From contig NZ_CP110128.1 of NCBI RefSeq assembly GCF_028471945.1, forward strand, positions 5,359,001 to 5,423,000: a stretch of 64,000 bases of DNA, in the 5' to 3' direction. This document shows positions 6,765 through 16,114 of the stretch, in pieces (position 1 is the first letter of the stretch; each line of letters starts with the position of its first letter). The notes beneath the pieces are model-generated. The model had not been told where the DNA came from. It made no database searches and saw only the letters and a list, made by a program, of their open reading frames with translations. The position numbers and the translations under genes were made by a program. The DNA comes from Pseudomonas sp. WJP1. Lineage in GTDB: Bacteria > Pseudomonadota > Gammaproteobacteria > Pseudomonadales > Pseudomonadaceae.

Positions 6765-8909
6765 CTAAAACGCCTCGCCCTTGGCGGCTTTTTCCAGCAG
6801 CAGGGCCGGCGGTGCAAAGCGCTCGCCGTATTGCCCGGCCAGGTACTGGGCGCGGGCGACGAAGTCCTTGACCCCGTATTGATTGATGAACTGCAGTGCA
6901 CCGCCGGTCCAGGCAGCGAAGCCGATGCCGAAGATCGAGCCGACGTTGGCATCCGCCGTCGACGTCAGCACGCCCTCCTCCACACAACGCACGGTTTCGA
7001 TGGCTTGCACGAACAGCAGGCGATCGCGTACATCCTTTGGCGAAATCTGCCCGTCAGCCTTTTCGAAGCGGGTTTTCAGTTCCGGCCATAAGTGTTTTTG
7101 CCCACCCGCCGGGTATTCATAGAAACCACCCCCGGCAGCCTTGCCCGCACGCTTGTATTCGCTGAGCAGCAAGTCAATCACGGCGTATGCCGGGTGCTCG
7201 ACCAGCGCCTTGCCTTCTGCCTGCAGGTCCTTGGCGGTTTGCTGGCGGATATGGCTCATGAGGCTCAGGGAAACTTCATCGGAAATCGCCAGAGGCCCGA
7301 CCGGCATGCCGGCCTTGCGCGCCTCGGTCTCGATCATCGCCGCGCAGACGCCTTCACCCAGCATGGCAATGCCTTCATTGGTGAACGTGCCGAACACCCG
7401 GGACGTGAAGAAACCACGGCTGTCGTTGACCACGATCGGGGTTTTGCGGATTTGCAGGACGAAATCGAACCCGCGGGCCAGGGTTTCGTCGCTGGTGCCG
7501 GTGCCCTTGATGATTTCCACCAACGGCATTTTTTCCACGGGGCTGAAGAAATGCAGGCCGATGAACTTGCTCGGGTCCGACACCGCCGTGGCCAGGCCAC
7601 TGATCGGCAGGGTCGAGGTGTTGGAGGCGATCACTGCATCGGCGCCCACCACTTTTTGTGCGGCCGAGGAGACCCTGGCCTTCAACTCACGGTCCTCGAA
7701 GACTGCTTCGATGATCAGGTCGCAACCCGCCAGGTCGGCATCGTTGTCCGTGGTATGGATGCGCGCCAGCAAGGCTTCACGTTGCTCGACGCTGATCTGC
7801 CGGCGCGCCACTTTCTTGTCCAGCAATGCCGCCGAGTGCGCCTTGCCCTTCTCGGCCGCCGCCAGATTGACGTCCTTTAGCACCACGTCGATACCGGCCG
7901 ACGCGCTGACAAAAGCGATGCCCGCGCCCATCATCCCGGCGCCGAGTACGCCGACTTTTTTCGTCACGTAAGGTGCGAAGCCTTGAGGACGCGAACCTCC
8001 GGCATTGATCTGGTTGAGCTGGAACCAGAAGGTGCCGATCAGGTTTTTCGAGACCTGGCCGGTGACCAACTCCGTGAAGTAACGGGTTTCGATCAGGTGC
8101 GCGGTGTCGAAATCCACCTGGGCACCCTCCACCGCGGCACACAGGATCTTCTCCGGTGCAGGCAGCGTGCCCTGGGTTTTACTGCGCAGGATCGACGGCG
8201 CAATCGCCAGCATCTGCGCGACTTTAGGGTTCGACGGCGTGCCACCGGGAATCTGATAACCCTTCACGTCCCAACGCTGAACCGCCGTCGGGTTGGCCAA
8301 AATCCAGGTGCGCGCCTTGCTCAGCAGCGCCTCGCGATCAGTCGCCAGGTCATCGATCAACCCCGCCTGCAAGGCCTGCTGCGGGCGGATTTTCTTGCCT
8401 TCGAGCAGGTACGGCAGGGCTTTTTCAATTCCCAGCATGCGCACCATGCGCACCACCCCGCCGCCACCCGGCAGCAGGCCGAGGGTCACTTCCGGCAGGC
8501 CGAGTTGCACGGAGGGATCGTCCAACGCTATGCGGTACTGGCAGGCCAGGCAGATTTCCCAGCCACCGCCCAACGCCGCGCCATTGATCGCGGCGACCAC
8601 GGGTTTACCGAGGGTTTCCAGGGTGCGCAGTTGGCCCTTGAGGCTCAGCACCATATCGTAGAAAGCCTTGGCCTGGGGCTTGTCGACCTTGATCAGCTCC
8701 TTGAGGTCGCCGCCGGCAAAGAAGGTTTTCTTGGCCGAGGTGATGATCACGCCGGCGATGCTGTCCTTGTCGGCCAGCAGACGGGCGACACAGTCGGCCA
8801 TGGCTTCGCGGTACAGCGCATTCATGGTGTTGGCGCTCTGGCCCGGCAGGTCGATGGTCAGGACGACGATCCGGTCCTGGCCCTTTTCGTAGCGAATGGC
8901 TTGGCTCAT
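6765..8909 (-). CDS. FadB/FadJ-like enoyl-CoA hydratase/3-hydroxyacyl-CoA dehydrogenase
   Basis: The 714-residue multienzyme performs the hydratase and dehydrogenase steps of fatty acid beta-oxidation. Residues 1-200 form a crotonase domain with both catalytic glutamates (Glu118 in GGGWE, Glu140 in GLPEV). A NAD-binding GAGMMGAG motif lies at 323-330, and the dehydrogenase His is at 453 in GLHFFSPVEKMP. C-terminal dehydrogenase repeats follow. It starts 24 bases after the thiolase stop, so the two form an operon supplying hydration, oxidation and thiolysis. It is distinct in sequence from classical fadB; the exact chain-length preference cannot be read. Confidence 0.93.
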   Translation of the reverse strand: MSQAIRYEKGQDRIVVLTIDLPGQSANTMNALYREAMADCVARLLADKDSIAGVIITSAKKTFFAGGDLKELIKVDKPQAKAFYDMVLSLKGQLRTLETLGKPVVAAINGAALGGGWEICLACQYRIALDDPSVQLGLPEVTLGLLPGGGGVVRMVRMLGIEKALPYLLEGKKIRPQQALQAGLIDDLATDREALLSKARTWILANPTAVQRWDVKGYQIPGGTPSNPKVAQMLAIAPSILRSKTQGTLPAPEKILCAAVEGAQVDFDTAHLIETRYFTELVTGQVSKNLIGTFWFQLNQINAGGSRPQGFAPYVTKKVGVLGAGMMGAGIAFVSASAGIDVVLKDVNLAAAEKGKAHSAALLDKKVARRQISVEQREALLARIHTTDNDADLAGCDLIIEAVFEDRELKARVSSAAQKVVGADAVIASNTSTLPISGLATAVSDPSKFIGLHFFSPVEKMPLVEIIKGTGTSDETLARGFDFVLQIRKTPIVVNDSRGFFTSRVFGTFTNEGIAMLGEGVCAAMIETEARKAGMPVGPLAISDEVSLSLMSHIRQQTAKDLQAEGKALVEHPAYAVIDLLLSEYKRAGKAAGGGFYEYPAGGQKHLWPELKTRFEKADGQISPKDVRDRLLFVQAIETVRCVEEGVLTSTADANVGSIFGIGFAAWTGGALQFINQYGVKDFVARAQYLAGQYGERFAPPALLLEKAAKGEAF

Positions 8910-8933
8910 AAACAGGTTCCTTGCAGTCGGGGC

Positions 8934-10139
8934 TCAGAGACGTTCGATGATGGTGGCAATGCCCATGCCGCCGCCGACACACAAGGTCGCCAGGCCATAG
9001 CGCAGGCTCCGGCTCTCCAGTTCATCGAGCAGCGTGCCGAGAATGGCGCAGCCTGTGGCGCCCAACGGGTGGCCCATGGCAATGGAGCCGCCGTTGACAT
9101 TGACCTTGCCAGGGTCGACGGCCATGTCCCTGATGAATTTCAACACCACCGAGGCAAACGCCTCGTTGACCTCGAACAGATCAATGTCTTCGACCCGCAG
9201 CCCGGCCTTGGCCAACGCCTTGCGGGTGGCCGGCGCGGGGCCGGTGAGCATGAGGGTCGGGTCGGTGCTGGTGACTGCCGTGGCGACGATCCGCGCCCGT
9301 GGCTGCAAGCCCAGCGCCCGGCCCTTGGCTTCGGAGCCGATCAACATCAACGCCGCGCCGTCGACGATCCCGGAACTGTTGCCGGGGGTGTGCACATGAT
9401 TGATCCGCTCCACCTGGCTGAAGACCCGCAGCGCAGTGGCGTCAAAACCCATTTGCCCGATCATTTCGAAACTCGGCTTGAGCTTGCCAAGGCCCTCCAG
9501 GGTCGATTCGGCGCGGATGAACTCGTCATGATCGAGCAGGATGATGCCGTTCTGGTCCTGCACCGGCACCAATGAGCGTTTGAACGACCCGTCGACCCGC
9601 GCCCGTGCGGCTTTTTGTTGCGAGTGCAAGGCGTAGGCATCGACGTCCTGGCGGGTGAAACCTTCAAGCGTGGCGATCAGGTCGGCGCTCACACCCTGCG
9701 GGATGAAATGGCCGTGCAGGTTGGTTTGCGGGTCCAGCGCCCACGCCCCACCATCGCTGCCCATGGGCACGCGCGACATTGACTCGACGCCGCCGACCAC
9801 CACCAGGTCCTCGAAACCGGAACGGACTTTCATCGCCCCCAGGTTCACCGCCTCCAGCCCCGAGGCGCAGAACCGATTGATCTGCACACCGCCCACGCTG
9901 ACGTCCCACTCCGCCACCTGGACCGCGGTCTTGGCAATGTCGGAGCCTTGATCACCGATGGGCGTCACGCAACCGAGCACCACGTCATCGACCTGGCTGG
10001 TGTCAAGGTCGGTTCGCTCTTGCAGCGCCGTGAGCAAGCCGGCCACCAGGCTCACCGGCTTGACGCTGTGCAAGGCACCGTTGGCCTTGCCTTTGCCCCG
10101 GGGCGTACGTAACGCGTCGAAAATCAAAGCTTGGGTCAT
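8934..10139 (-). CDS. Acetyl-CoA C-acetyltransferase (beta-oxidation thiolase)
   Basis: The 401-residue thiolase carries the nucleophile Cys91 in FCASGLE, His357 in GHPLGATG and Cys387 in CVGGGMG. ATG 10139 is preceded by GAGGACGTC and gives [15 protein letters not shown], the usual start. It is the first gene of an operon with the FadB/FadJ-like gene and would release acetyl-CoA from 3-ketoacyl-CoA. It is a second thiolase, clearly different from the phaA fragment at the window start. Confidence 0.93.
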   Translation of the reverse strand: MTQALIFDALRTPRGKGKANGALHSVKPVSLVAGLLTALQERTDLDTSQVDDVVLGCVTPIGDQGSDIAKTAVQVAEWDVSVGGVQINRFCASGLEAVNLGAMKVRSGFEDLVVVGGVESMSRVPMGSDGGAWALDPQTNLHGHFIPQGVSADLIATLEGFTRQDVDAYALHSQQKAARARVDGSFKRSLVPVQDQNGIILLDHDEFIRAESTLEGLGKLKPSFEMIGQMGFDATALRVFSQVERINHVHTPGNSSGIVDGAALMLIGSEAKGRALGLQPRARIVATAVTSTDPTLMLTGPAPATRKALAKAGLRVEDIDLFEVNEAFASVVLKFIRDMAVDPGKVNVNGGSIAMGHPLGATGCAILGTLLDELESRSLRYGLATLCVGGGMGIATIIERL

Positions 10140-10534
10140 GACGTCCTCGAACCGCAATGCAGGTGAGTAAAAACACAGCCCTCACTCTTGGCCCATGGCG
10201 CGACGGATTCAATGACCGCAGCGCTCAAGGGCATTGACGCGCACGCTCAGACGGACGGTCATCCAGCAGGCGGTGAACCGGTTCAGGACACGCAGGTGTC
10301 TAGCAAAAGGCCGCCCAAGAAGCTGGCAATAGGCCTCATTCCTTTTTAATAGGACTTTGTGAGAACACCATACTAAATGGATCTAAACCAAGCGTGACGC
10401 GGGCTCTAAGGTGAAGGAGTACGAAGTTGTCGTCGGGTTTTGCCGAGGCGCTCGTCCTACAGGAAGTGCAACGTTTGCCGTCACGGAGATGTCCAGGCAG
10501 GCATCAGGAAATAACAAAAAAAAGGCGGTCAGCC
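10140..10534. other. Intergenic region upstream of the thiolase operon
   Basis: This 395-base gap should hold the promoter of the minus-strand thiolase operon and of the small plus-strand peptide gene. It contains a perfect 12-base palindrome TGAACCGGTTCA at 10274-10285 and an AT-rich stretch around 10338-10385. No larger gene was supported on either strand. Confidence 0.5.
10274..10285. promoter_or_regulatory. Palindromic operator-like site
   Basis: TGAACCGGTTCA is a perfect 12-base palindrome lying 135 bases upstream of the thiolase start codon. The position suits a repressor site for the beta-oxidation operon. The binding protein is not known. Confidence 0.35.
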
Positions 10535-10630
10535 ATGTTCAAACAATCGAAAGTTCGTCAAGCCGGGCTCATTCTTTTCGCCACCACTCTGTTGTTGATT
10601 TTGCCGAACCTGACCAAGGTGATCGGTTAG
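10535..10630 (+). CDS. Small 31-residue hydrophobic peptide
   Basis: An ATG at 10535 follows an AAAGGCGGT ribosome site and opens a 31-codon frame. The basic N-terminus MFKQSKVRQ is followed by one hydrophobic helix (AGLILFATTLLLILPNL). Such a short single-span peptide could sit in the inner membrane. Function is unknown. It precedes the cytochrome gene by 123 bases in the same direction. Confidence 0.5.
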   Translation: MFKQSKVRQAGLILFATTLLLILPNLTKVIG

Positions 10631-10753
10631 TCGATCCTTAAAAAGACGACGGCAGATTTTTAATCGCCACGTAAAAATGTGGCTGGCTCGCTTCCCGGGC
10701 CAGCGTGGCTGTGCCAACCTTTGCGGCATTTCCACGACATGGATGGCGATCAT

Positions 10754-11560
10754 TTGAAAACGCTCATTGTGTTCGGGGCCTTGCTGCTCAGCACGCCTCT
10801 CCATGCCGCACAGCTGAACCTGGAGCTGGGCGCGAACAGTCGCACGTGGCAAACCGAGGAGCTGCTCAAGCACCCTCAGGTCCAGACCATCAACATCAGC
10901 AATGACGTGTCCTACAAGCGTGACATGACCTATCGCGCCGTGCCGCTCGCCGCGCTATTGACCGACATCAAGCCCGACGACCACCTGCAAGCCGTGGCGC
11001 TGGACGGCTTTGCCGCCGAATTGTCGGCAGGGCCGCTGCTCAACACCCAGGGCGCGCGAGCCTGGCTGGCGATCGAGGATCCGGCTCAACCGTGGCCGCC
11101 GCTGGCAGAAGGTAAACACAGCGCCGGGCCGTTCTACCTGGTCTGGACCGATCCGCGGGCAGGCAACATCAGCCCGGAACAATGGCCGTTCGAGGTCGCC
11201 AGCATCAAGCGCATGGCCCCGGTGGCGGCGCGCTTCCCTGCCCTGCTGCCAGATCCTGCGTTGAAGGCCGATGACCCGGTGAACAAGGGCTTTGCGCTGT
11301 TTCAGAAGAACTGCCTGGCGTGCCATCGACTCAACGGTGCCGGGGATTCGCAGTTCGGCCCGGACCTGAATGTTCCGTACAACCCGACCGAGTACTTCGG
11401 CGCGGATTTCCTCCAGCGCTATATCCGCGATCCGCAGAGTTTGCGCCAGTGGCCGCAGGCGAAGATGCCGGGGTTCTCGGCCGAGGTGTTGCCGGATGAG
11501 GATCTGCGGATGCTGGTGGGGTATTTGCAGCATATGGTGGGGCGCAAGGTTAAACCCTGA
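10754..11560 (+). CDS. Periplasmic c-type cytochrome with molybdopterin-oxidoreductase-like N-terminus
   Basis: From TTG 10754 the 268-residue product begins with a signal peptide (MKTLIVFGALLLSTPLHA). The next 130 or so residues resemble the small oxidoreductase molybdopterin-binding domain (YRAVPLAALL, VALDGFAAEL, GPFYLVWTDP blocks). I infer this from pattern only. The C-terminal part is a cytochrome c domain with heme site CLACH (Cys187, Cys190, His191) and a likely Met ligand in KMPGFS. An upstream ATG at 10739 is possible but would add two Asp residues to the signal n-region. It probably passes electrons in the periplasm; the partner is not visible. Confidence 0.8.
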   Translation: MKTLIVFGALLLSTPLHAAQLNLELGANSRTWQTEELLKHPQVQTINISNDVSYKRDMTYRAVPLAALLTDIKPDDHLQAVALDGFAAELSAGPLLNTQGARAWLAIEDPAQPWPPLAEGKHSAGPFYLVWTDPRAGNISPEQWPFEVASIKRMAPVAARFPALLPDPALKADDPVNKGFALFQKNCLACHRLNGAGDSQFGPDLNVPYNPTEYFGADFLQRYIRDPQSLRQWPQAKMPGFSAEVLPDEDLRMLVGYLQHMVGRKVKP

Positions 11561-11585
11561 ACACACGACCCACGCCCAACGCCCC

Positions 11586-11685
11586 TGTAGGAGCCAGCGG
11601 TGCGGCGATCCGACTTGCCGGCGAAGGCGCCCGCAAGACTGGCGCAATGTTCAAGGGCGCCTTCGCCGGCAGCCTGGCTCCTACA
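11586..11685. repeat. REP pair (inverted)
   Basis: Two facing REP units (TGTAGGAGCCAGC... and ...GCCTGGCTCCTACA) lie between the convergent cytochrome and transglutaminase genes. The inner bases GCCGGCGAAGGCGCC and GGCGCCTTCGCCGGC extend the palindrome. Confidence 0.8.
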
Positions 11686-11707
11686 AGGGGATGTGCAGTG
11701 CTGCAGG

Positions 11708-12511
11708 TTATTGTTGTTGCACGGAGATAACAGGCGTCGGCGATACGAACACCTTGGCATGCATCTGCTCACACCCACCCCCACGACGCATGCCACGTAC
11801 CGGGCAGGCGTCCAGGTAATCCAGGCCCACCGCCAGTTTCAAGTGCCGCTCCGGCCGCGCCAGTTCATTGGTCACATCGAAGCTGTACCAGGCGTCATCG
11901 AGCCAGGCTTCGGCCCAGGCATGGCTGGCAAGGTGTTCGCTGTTTTCGCTGTACAGATACCCCGACACATAACGCGCCGGCACGCCCAGGCTGCGGGCAC
12001 AGGCGAGGAACGCATGGGTGTGGTCCTGGCACACGCCCGAACGCCCGGCGAAAGCCTGGGCGGCGCTGGTGTCCACTTCGGTGGCGCCCGGCGTGTAGGT
12101 CATGTGCTGGTTCAGGCCATGCATCAGGTCGATCAGCGCCGTACGATCGCGGCGCTGCTTGCAGGCCTTGTCGGCGAACGCGCGTAGCGCCGGGTCGGCC
12201 TCGGTCAGCCGGGTGAAACGCAGGAACGGCAATGCCGACTGGCTCTCGTGCTCGGCTTCGCGCAACTCGTCGATATCGACCTGGCCGCGGGCACCGATGA
12301 TGATCGCCTCGTGGGGCTCGTCCAGGGTCAGCACATGCAGGATGTTGCCGAACGGATCCAGTTGCGCGCGCACCGGCCGCGGCAGATCAAGCTGCCAGCT
12401 GAGCACGTGCTGGCGCTCGCTGTCGTGGGGGGTCAGCCGCAGGTACTGGATGCTCGCCCGCACCTGATCCTCGTAGTGATAGGTGGTCTCGTGGCTTATG
12501 GAAAGTCTCAT
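11708..12511 (-). CDS. Transglutaminase-like cysteine protease family protein
   Basis: The 267-residue product has an N-terminal beta domain of bacterial transglutaminase-like proteins (LSISHETTYHYEDQV) and a catalytic core with Cys161 in SGVCQDHTH, His197 in SHAWAEAW and Asp212 in FDVTN. It has no signal peptide. It overlaps the alpha-E gene by four bases (12508-12511) and ends the three-gene operon. Family members catalyse amide hydrolysis or transfer; with an ATP-grasp partner a peptide-bond-related reaction is likely, but the substrate is unknown. Confidence 0.9.
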   Translation of the reverse strand: MRLSISHETTYHYEDQVRASIQYLRLTPHDSERQHVLSWQLDLPRPVRAQLDPFGNILHVLTLDEPHEAIIIGARGQVDIDELREAEHESQSALPFLRFTRLTEADPALRAFADKACKQRRDRTALIDLMHGLNQHMTYTPGATEVDTSAAQAFAGRSGVCQDHTHAFLACARSLGVPARYVSGYLYSENSEHLASHAWAEAWLDDAWYSFDVTNELARPERHLKLAVGLDYLDACPVRGMRRGGGCEQMHAKVFVSPTPVISVQQQ

Positions 12512-13458
12512 GCAGCCTCCAGGTAGGAACTGTGAATGGCGTTACCCAACTGGCGCACCAGCGGGATGAACTCGGTCAGCCAGGCATGCAGGCCTTCGTC
12601 GAGGATTTCGTTGATGCCGGTGTAGCGCAAACGCGCGTCCATCTCTGCAGCCAGGCGCTGTGCGGGGCGGCCATTGGCCCCTGGTAGTTGCGCGAGGATC
12701 TGGTCGATTTCTTCGGTGCAGGCCCGCAAGGAGCGCGGCACATCGGCCCGCAGCAACAGCAACTCGGCCACATGCCGGGCACCGGGGGCGTCACGGTAGA
12801 TCTCGGTGTACGCCTCGAAAGACGACAAGGCGCGCAGCAACGCACTCCACTGGTAGTAGGCGTGGGCCGTGCCGTCGCTGACCGCTTCGGCCTGATCGCC
12901 GGCCATTTCGTAGCGGGCATCGAGCAGGCGCAACGTGTTGTCGGCCCTTTCGATGAACGTCCCCAGGCGTATGAAGCGGAACGCGTCATTGCGCATGATG
13001 GTGCCGTAGGACGCGCCACGGAACAGGTGGGAACGCTCCTTGATCCACTCGCAGAAACGGCTCATGCCATAGCGGCTCAGGCCCTGTTCGGCGATGCCGC
13101 GAATCTCAAGCCAAGTGGCGTTGATGTTTTCCCACATGTCGGCGGTGATACGGCCACGCACCGCGTGGGCACTGGCCCGGGCGGCGCCGAGGCAGCTGTA
13201 GATGCTGGCCGGGTTGGCCGCGTCCAGGGCAAAGAAATGCAACAGCCGTTCGGCATGCAGCTCGCCGTGGCGTTCGAGGTAATCGTCCAGGGTGCCGGTA
13301 ATCAGCAACGGCATGGCCAATTCGTGCAGGCCGTTACCGCGGCCATCCTGGGGCATCAGCGACAGCGAATAACTGATGTCGAGCATCCGTGCGAGGTTTT
13401 CCGCCCGCTCCAGGTAACGCGACATCCAATACAGATCCGAGGCAGTTCTACTTAACAT
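12508..13458 (-). CDS. Alpha-E domain protein
   Basis: The 316-residue, mostly helical protein begins MLSRTASDLYWMSRYLERAEN, the hallmark of the alpha-E family (COG2307). No enzyme motif is visible. In many bacteria the family occurs only together with circularly permuted ATP-grasp and transglutaminase-like proteins, as here. It starts 12 bases after the ATP-grasp stop and overlaps the transglutaminase gene. It probably works in the same complex or pathway; its biochemical role is not established. Confidence 0.9.
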   Translation of the reverse strand: MLSRTASDLYWMSRYLERAENLARMLDISYSLSLMPQDGRGNGLHELAMPLLITGTLDDYLERHGELHAERLLHFFALDAANPASIYSCLGAARASAHAVRGRITADMWENINATWLEIRGIAEQGLSRYGMSRFCEWIKERSHLFRGASYGTIMRNDAFRFIRLGTFIERADNTLRLLDARYEMAGDQAEAVSDGTAHAYYQWSALLRALSSFEAYTEIYRDAPGARHVAELLLLRADVPRSLRACTEEIDQILAQLPGANGRPAQRLAAEMDARLRYTGINEILDEGLHAWLTEFIPLVRQLGNAIHSSYLEAA

Positions 13459-13470
13459 GTCAGGCTTCCT

Positions 13471-14880
13471 TCAATCCTCGACCACCCAGGTGTCCTTGGT
13501 TCCGCCGCCCTGGGAGGAGTTCACCACCAGGGAGCCTTCGCGCAGGGCGACACGGGTCAAACCGCCGGGCACGACCCGGGTTTCACGGCCAGACAATACA
13601 AACGGACGCAGGTCGATGTGGCGTGGCGCGATGCCGCTTTCGACAAAGGTCGGACAGGTCGACAGCGACAGTGTCGGCTGTGCGATGTAGGCATGGGGCT
13701 TGGCGATGATGCGCGCGCGGAAGGCTTCGATTTCCGCCGCCGTCGCCGCTGGCCCCACCAGCATTCCGTAACCGCCGGAGCCCTGGGTTTCCTTGACCAC
13801 CAGCTCTGGCAGATTGGCCAGGACGTGGGACAGTTCAGAAGGGTTGCGACACTGCCACGTGGGCACGTTTTTCAGGATCGGTTCTTCATCCAGATAGAAA
13901 CGGATCATGTCGGTGACGAACGGGTACACCGATTTGTCGTCCGCCACCCCGGTACCGATGGCGTTCGCCAACACGACATTGCCGGAACGATAGGACGACA
14001 ACAGCCCCGGCACGCCCAGCATCGAGTCGGGATTGAACGCCAGCGGGTCGAGGAAGGCATCGTCGAGACGGCGGTAGATCACGTCGACTGCTTTCGGCCC
14101 GTCGGTCGTGCGCATGAACACCTTGTCGTCCCGCACGAACAGGTCCGCGCCCTCCACCAACTCCACACCCATTTCCCGCGCCAGGAACGCATGCTCGAAG
14201 AAGGCACTGTTGAAGCGCCCCGGCGTGAGCACCACGACACTCGGATTATCGATGGGGCTTGAGCTTTTCAGGGTGTCGAGCAGCAGGTTCGGGTAATGGT
14301 CGATCGGGGCAATGCGCTGGGCCGCAAACAGCTCGGGAAACAGGCGCATCATCATCTTGCGGTCTTCGAGCATGTAGCTGACGCCGCTCGGTGTACGAAG
14401 ATTGTCCTCGAGCACGTAGTAGGTGCCGTCGCCGTCGCGCACCAGGTCGACGCCGGAAATGTGCGAATAGATATCGCGGTGCAGGTCCAGCCCCTGCATT
14501 GCCAACTGGTATTGCTCGTTGGCCAGCACCTGCTCGGCCGGAATGATCCCGGCCTTGATGATGCGCTGCTCGTGGTACAGGTCGGCGAGGAACATGTTCA
14601 ACGCCTTGACCCGCTGGATACAGCCGCGCTCGACCACGCGCCATTCACTGGCGGGGATGCTGCGCGGGATGGTGTCGAAGGGAATCAGGCGCTCTGTCCC
14701 CTGCTCATCACCGTAGAGCGTGAAGGTAATCCCGGCGCGATGAAATAACAGATCGGCCTCGCGTCGCCGTTGTGCCAGAAGCTCGTCAGGCGTCTCGGCC
14801 AGCCAACGGGCAAACTCCCGATAATGCGGGCGGACCTGGCCGCCGGCATCGTACATCTCATCAAAATAGGTGCGGATCAT
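13471..14880 (-). CDS. Circularly permuted ATP-grasp type 2 protein
   Basis: The 469-residue product starts MIRTYFDEMYDAGGQVRPHY after an AAGGAG site and has the blocks of the COG2308 family (HIDLRPFVLSG, VKETQGSGGYGMLVGP with the ATP-binding Lys and glycine loop). ATP-grasp ligases join a carboxylate to an amine through an acyl phosphate. It is the first gene of the operon ATP-grasp/alpha-E/transglutaminase. Published comparative genomics of amidoligases (Iyer and Aravind) predicted that such operons make or modify a peptide; the product in Pseudomonas is unknown. Confidence 0.9.
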   Translation of the reverse strand: MIRTYFDEMYDAGGQVRPHYREFARWLAETPDELLAQRRREADLLFHRAGITFTLYGDEQGTERLIPFDTIPRSIPASEWRVVERGCIQRVKALNMFLADLYHEQRIIKAGIIPAEQVLANEQYQLAMQGLDLHRDIYSHISGVDLVRDGDGTYYVLEDNLRTPSGVSYMLEDRKMMMRLFPELFAAQRIAPIDHYPNLLLDTLKSSSPIDNPSVVVLTPGRFNSAFFEHAFLAREMGVELVEGADLFVRDDKVFMRTTDGPKAVDVIYRRLDDAFLDPLAFNPDSMLGVPGLLSSYRSGNVVLANAIGTGVADDKSVYPFVTDMIRFYLDEEPILKNVPTWQCRNPSELSHVLANLPELVVKETQGSGGYGMLVGPAATAAEIEAFRARIIAKPHAYIAQPTLSLSTCPTFVESGIAPRHIDLRPFVLSGRETRVVPGGLTRVALREGSLVVNSSQGGGTKDTWVVED

Positions 14881-15180
14881 GCCGTACTCCTTGTCACCCG
14901 GACATCCAGGCCTTCGCAAGGCCCGTGCCATCGGCAGAAACGCTTAGATTTCAATCGGTTGGATAATCACCCCGCGAGCGCCGCACCAATCCTGTGCGGC
15001 AAATGCCCCAACCTGACTGCCCCCGCTTCATTGCAAGGCGTTGTTGTCGCCCATCACCAGCATAGACGCTGGGCGCCGGCTTGCCGGTGAAGGAGCGGCC
15101 GTGTTCGATTGCCTTCGGCAAAAACGAAAACGGCCAACCCGAAGGTCAGCCGTCATTGCTGGTTGTCACTGTTCATAGGT
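14881..15180. other. Gap upstream of the ATP-grasp operon
   Basis: The 300 bases contain the promoter region of the ATP-grasp operon and, at 15121-15153, the terminator of the RraB-like gene. No coding frame with good support was seen. Confidence 0.5.
15121..15153 (-). terminator. Rho-independent terminator of the RraB-like gene
   Basis: On the minus strand the stem ACGGCTGACC/GGTTGGCCGT with a TTCG loop is followed by TTTTCGTTTT. It lies 28 bases beyond the stop of the RraB-like gene. Confidence 0.8.
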
Positions 15181-15525
15181 TTATGCGAGTCGCCCTCGTA
15201 CCTCCTGTTTCACACCCCAGCCTTCAATGATGCCGCCCAGTGGCTCGACCACGGCCTCGAAACCCTGCTCGAAATCGCCAATGTCGTCGTAGGTGGCATA
15301 CATGACTTTGCACAATTCCAGCGCCCAGGCGCCATCGTCACGCACACTGACTTGCGCATCCAGGGATTCACCACGGTGGAAATGACCTGCCGCCCTGCGT
15401 GCCCGCTCCTCGTCCGGGAAAATGGCGTAGAACTCGATGGGATGGAACCGGGAAAAGTCGAAACCGCCTTCTTTCATGCGGCGCAGCACACTGCTGCTGA
15501 TGTCTTCTTGATAGGCTGTGCTCAT
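15181..15525 (-). CDS. RraB-family protein (possible regulator of RNase E)
   Basis: The 114-residue protein has features of the RraB family: an acidic N-terminal helix, a central beta strand, and the C-terminal IIEGWGVKQE block that corresponds to the DGWGTYFE block of E. coli RraB. RraB binds RNase E and lowers its activity on some mRNAs. Identity by eye is limited outside the core, so the family call is firmer than the exact role. A strong terminator follows, so it is probably the only gene of its unit. Confidence 0.7.
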   Translation of the reverse strand: MSTAYQEDISSSVLRRMKEGGFDFSRFHPIEFYAIFPDEERARRAAGHFHRGESLDAQVSVRDDGAWALELCKVMYATYDDIGDFEQGFEAVVEPLGGIIEGWGVKQEVRGRLA

Positions 15526-15743
15526 GAAACGTCCTCCTCAAACTGATGGATAGACTTTCCGTACTCCCAATGTGCGAACCCAAAGGTGCGCACCAATCGA
15601 CAACCCGATGTCGACGGGAAACAAGCATGGAGCTGACAAGACCAGACCTTAGCGATCCATTCGCTGATCTCGATTGCAGAGTAGCCCCAAGATAGAGCCG
15701 CTGCCAAGGCCTGGTTCTGTTGTAGTCGATAACGAGAAGAGGT

Positions 15744-15977
15744 TCAGACGGGGGTGATGCTGCGAATTTCAATACTGTTCTGGGCTTTCAGGCTTTTGAC
15801 GCCTGCATCGGAGGTGCGCCCCTCCAGATCGTTCAGATCCAGTTCGGCGGCCACGGGAAGGAACCGTTCCTTGATGAGTTTGGCGGCCTTTTCGTGACTC
15901 GGGCACTCCTCGCACTCGAAGACTTCGTCGATCAATTCACCATGATCATCCACGAAAGTGACTTTCCACTTTTGCAT
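15744..15977 (-). CDS. Small hypothetical protein
   Basis: ATG 15977 is preceded by a very good CGAGGAGG ribosome site and gives the 77-residue product MQKWKVTFVDDHGELIDE. It carries a Cys-containing FECEECPSHEKAA segment and is otherwise polar. No domain was recognised. The two closely spaced Cys (CEEC) could bind metal or form a disulfide; this is speculation. Confidence 0.75.
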   Translation of the reverse strand: MQKWKVTFVDDHGELIDEVFECEECPSHEKAAKLIKERFLPVAAELDLNDLEGRTSDAGVKSLKAQNSIEIRSITPV

Positions 15978-16114
15978 CGGTGCCTCCTCGATAAAACCCA
16001 TGGATGGGCTTACACCTATCTCGACCCTGGACGCGGGGTAAATGTTCCGGCGAATCAACAATAGCAGGCGTCAGCAAAGGCTGCCTGACGCCCGGTACAG
16101 ACGGTGTTCCCCGG

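Noticed and set aside
7983..9575. 530-residue plus-strand frame across the beta-oxidation genes
   Set aside because: It spans two intact minus-strand genes and shows no domain; it is a shadow of GC-rich codons.
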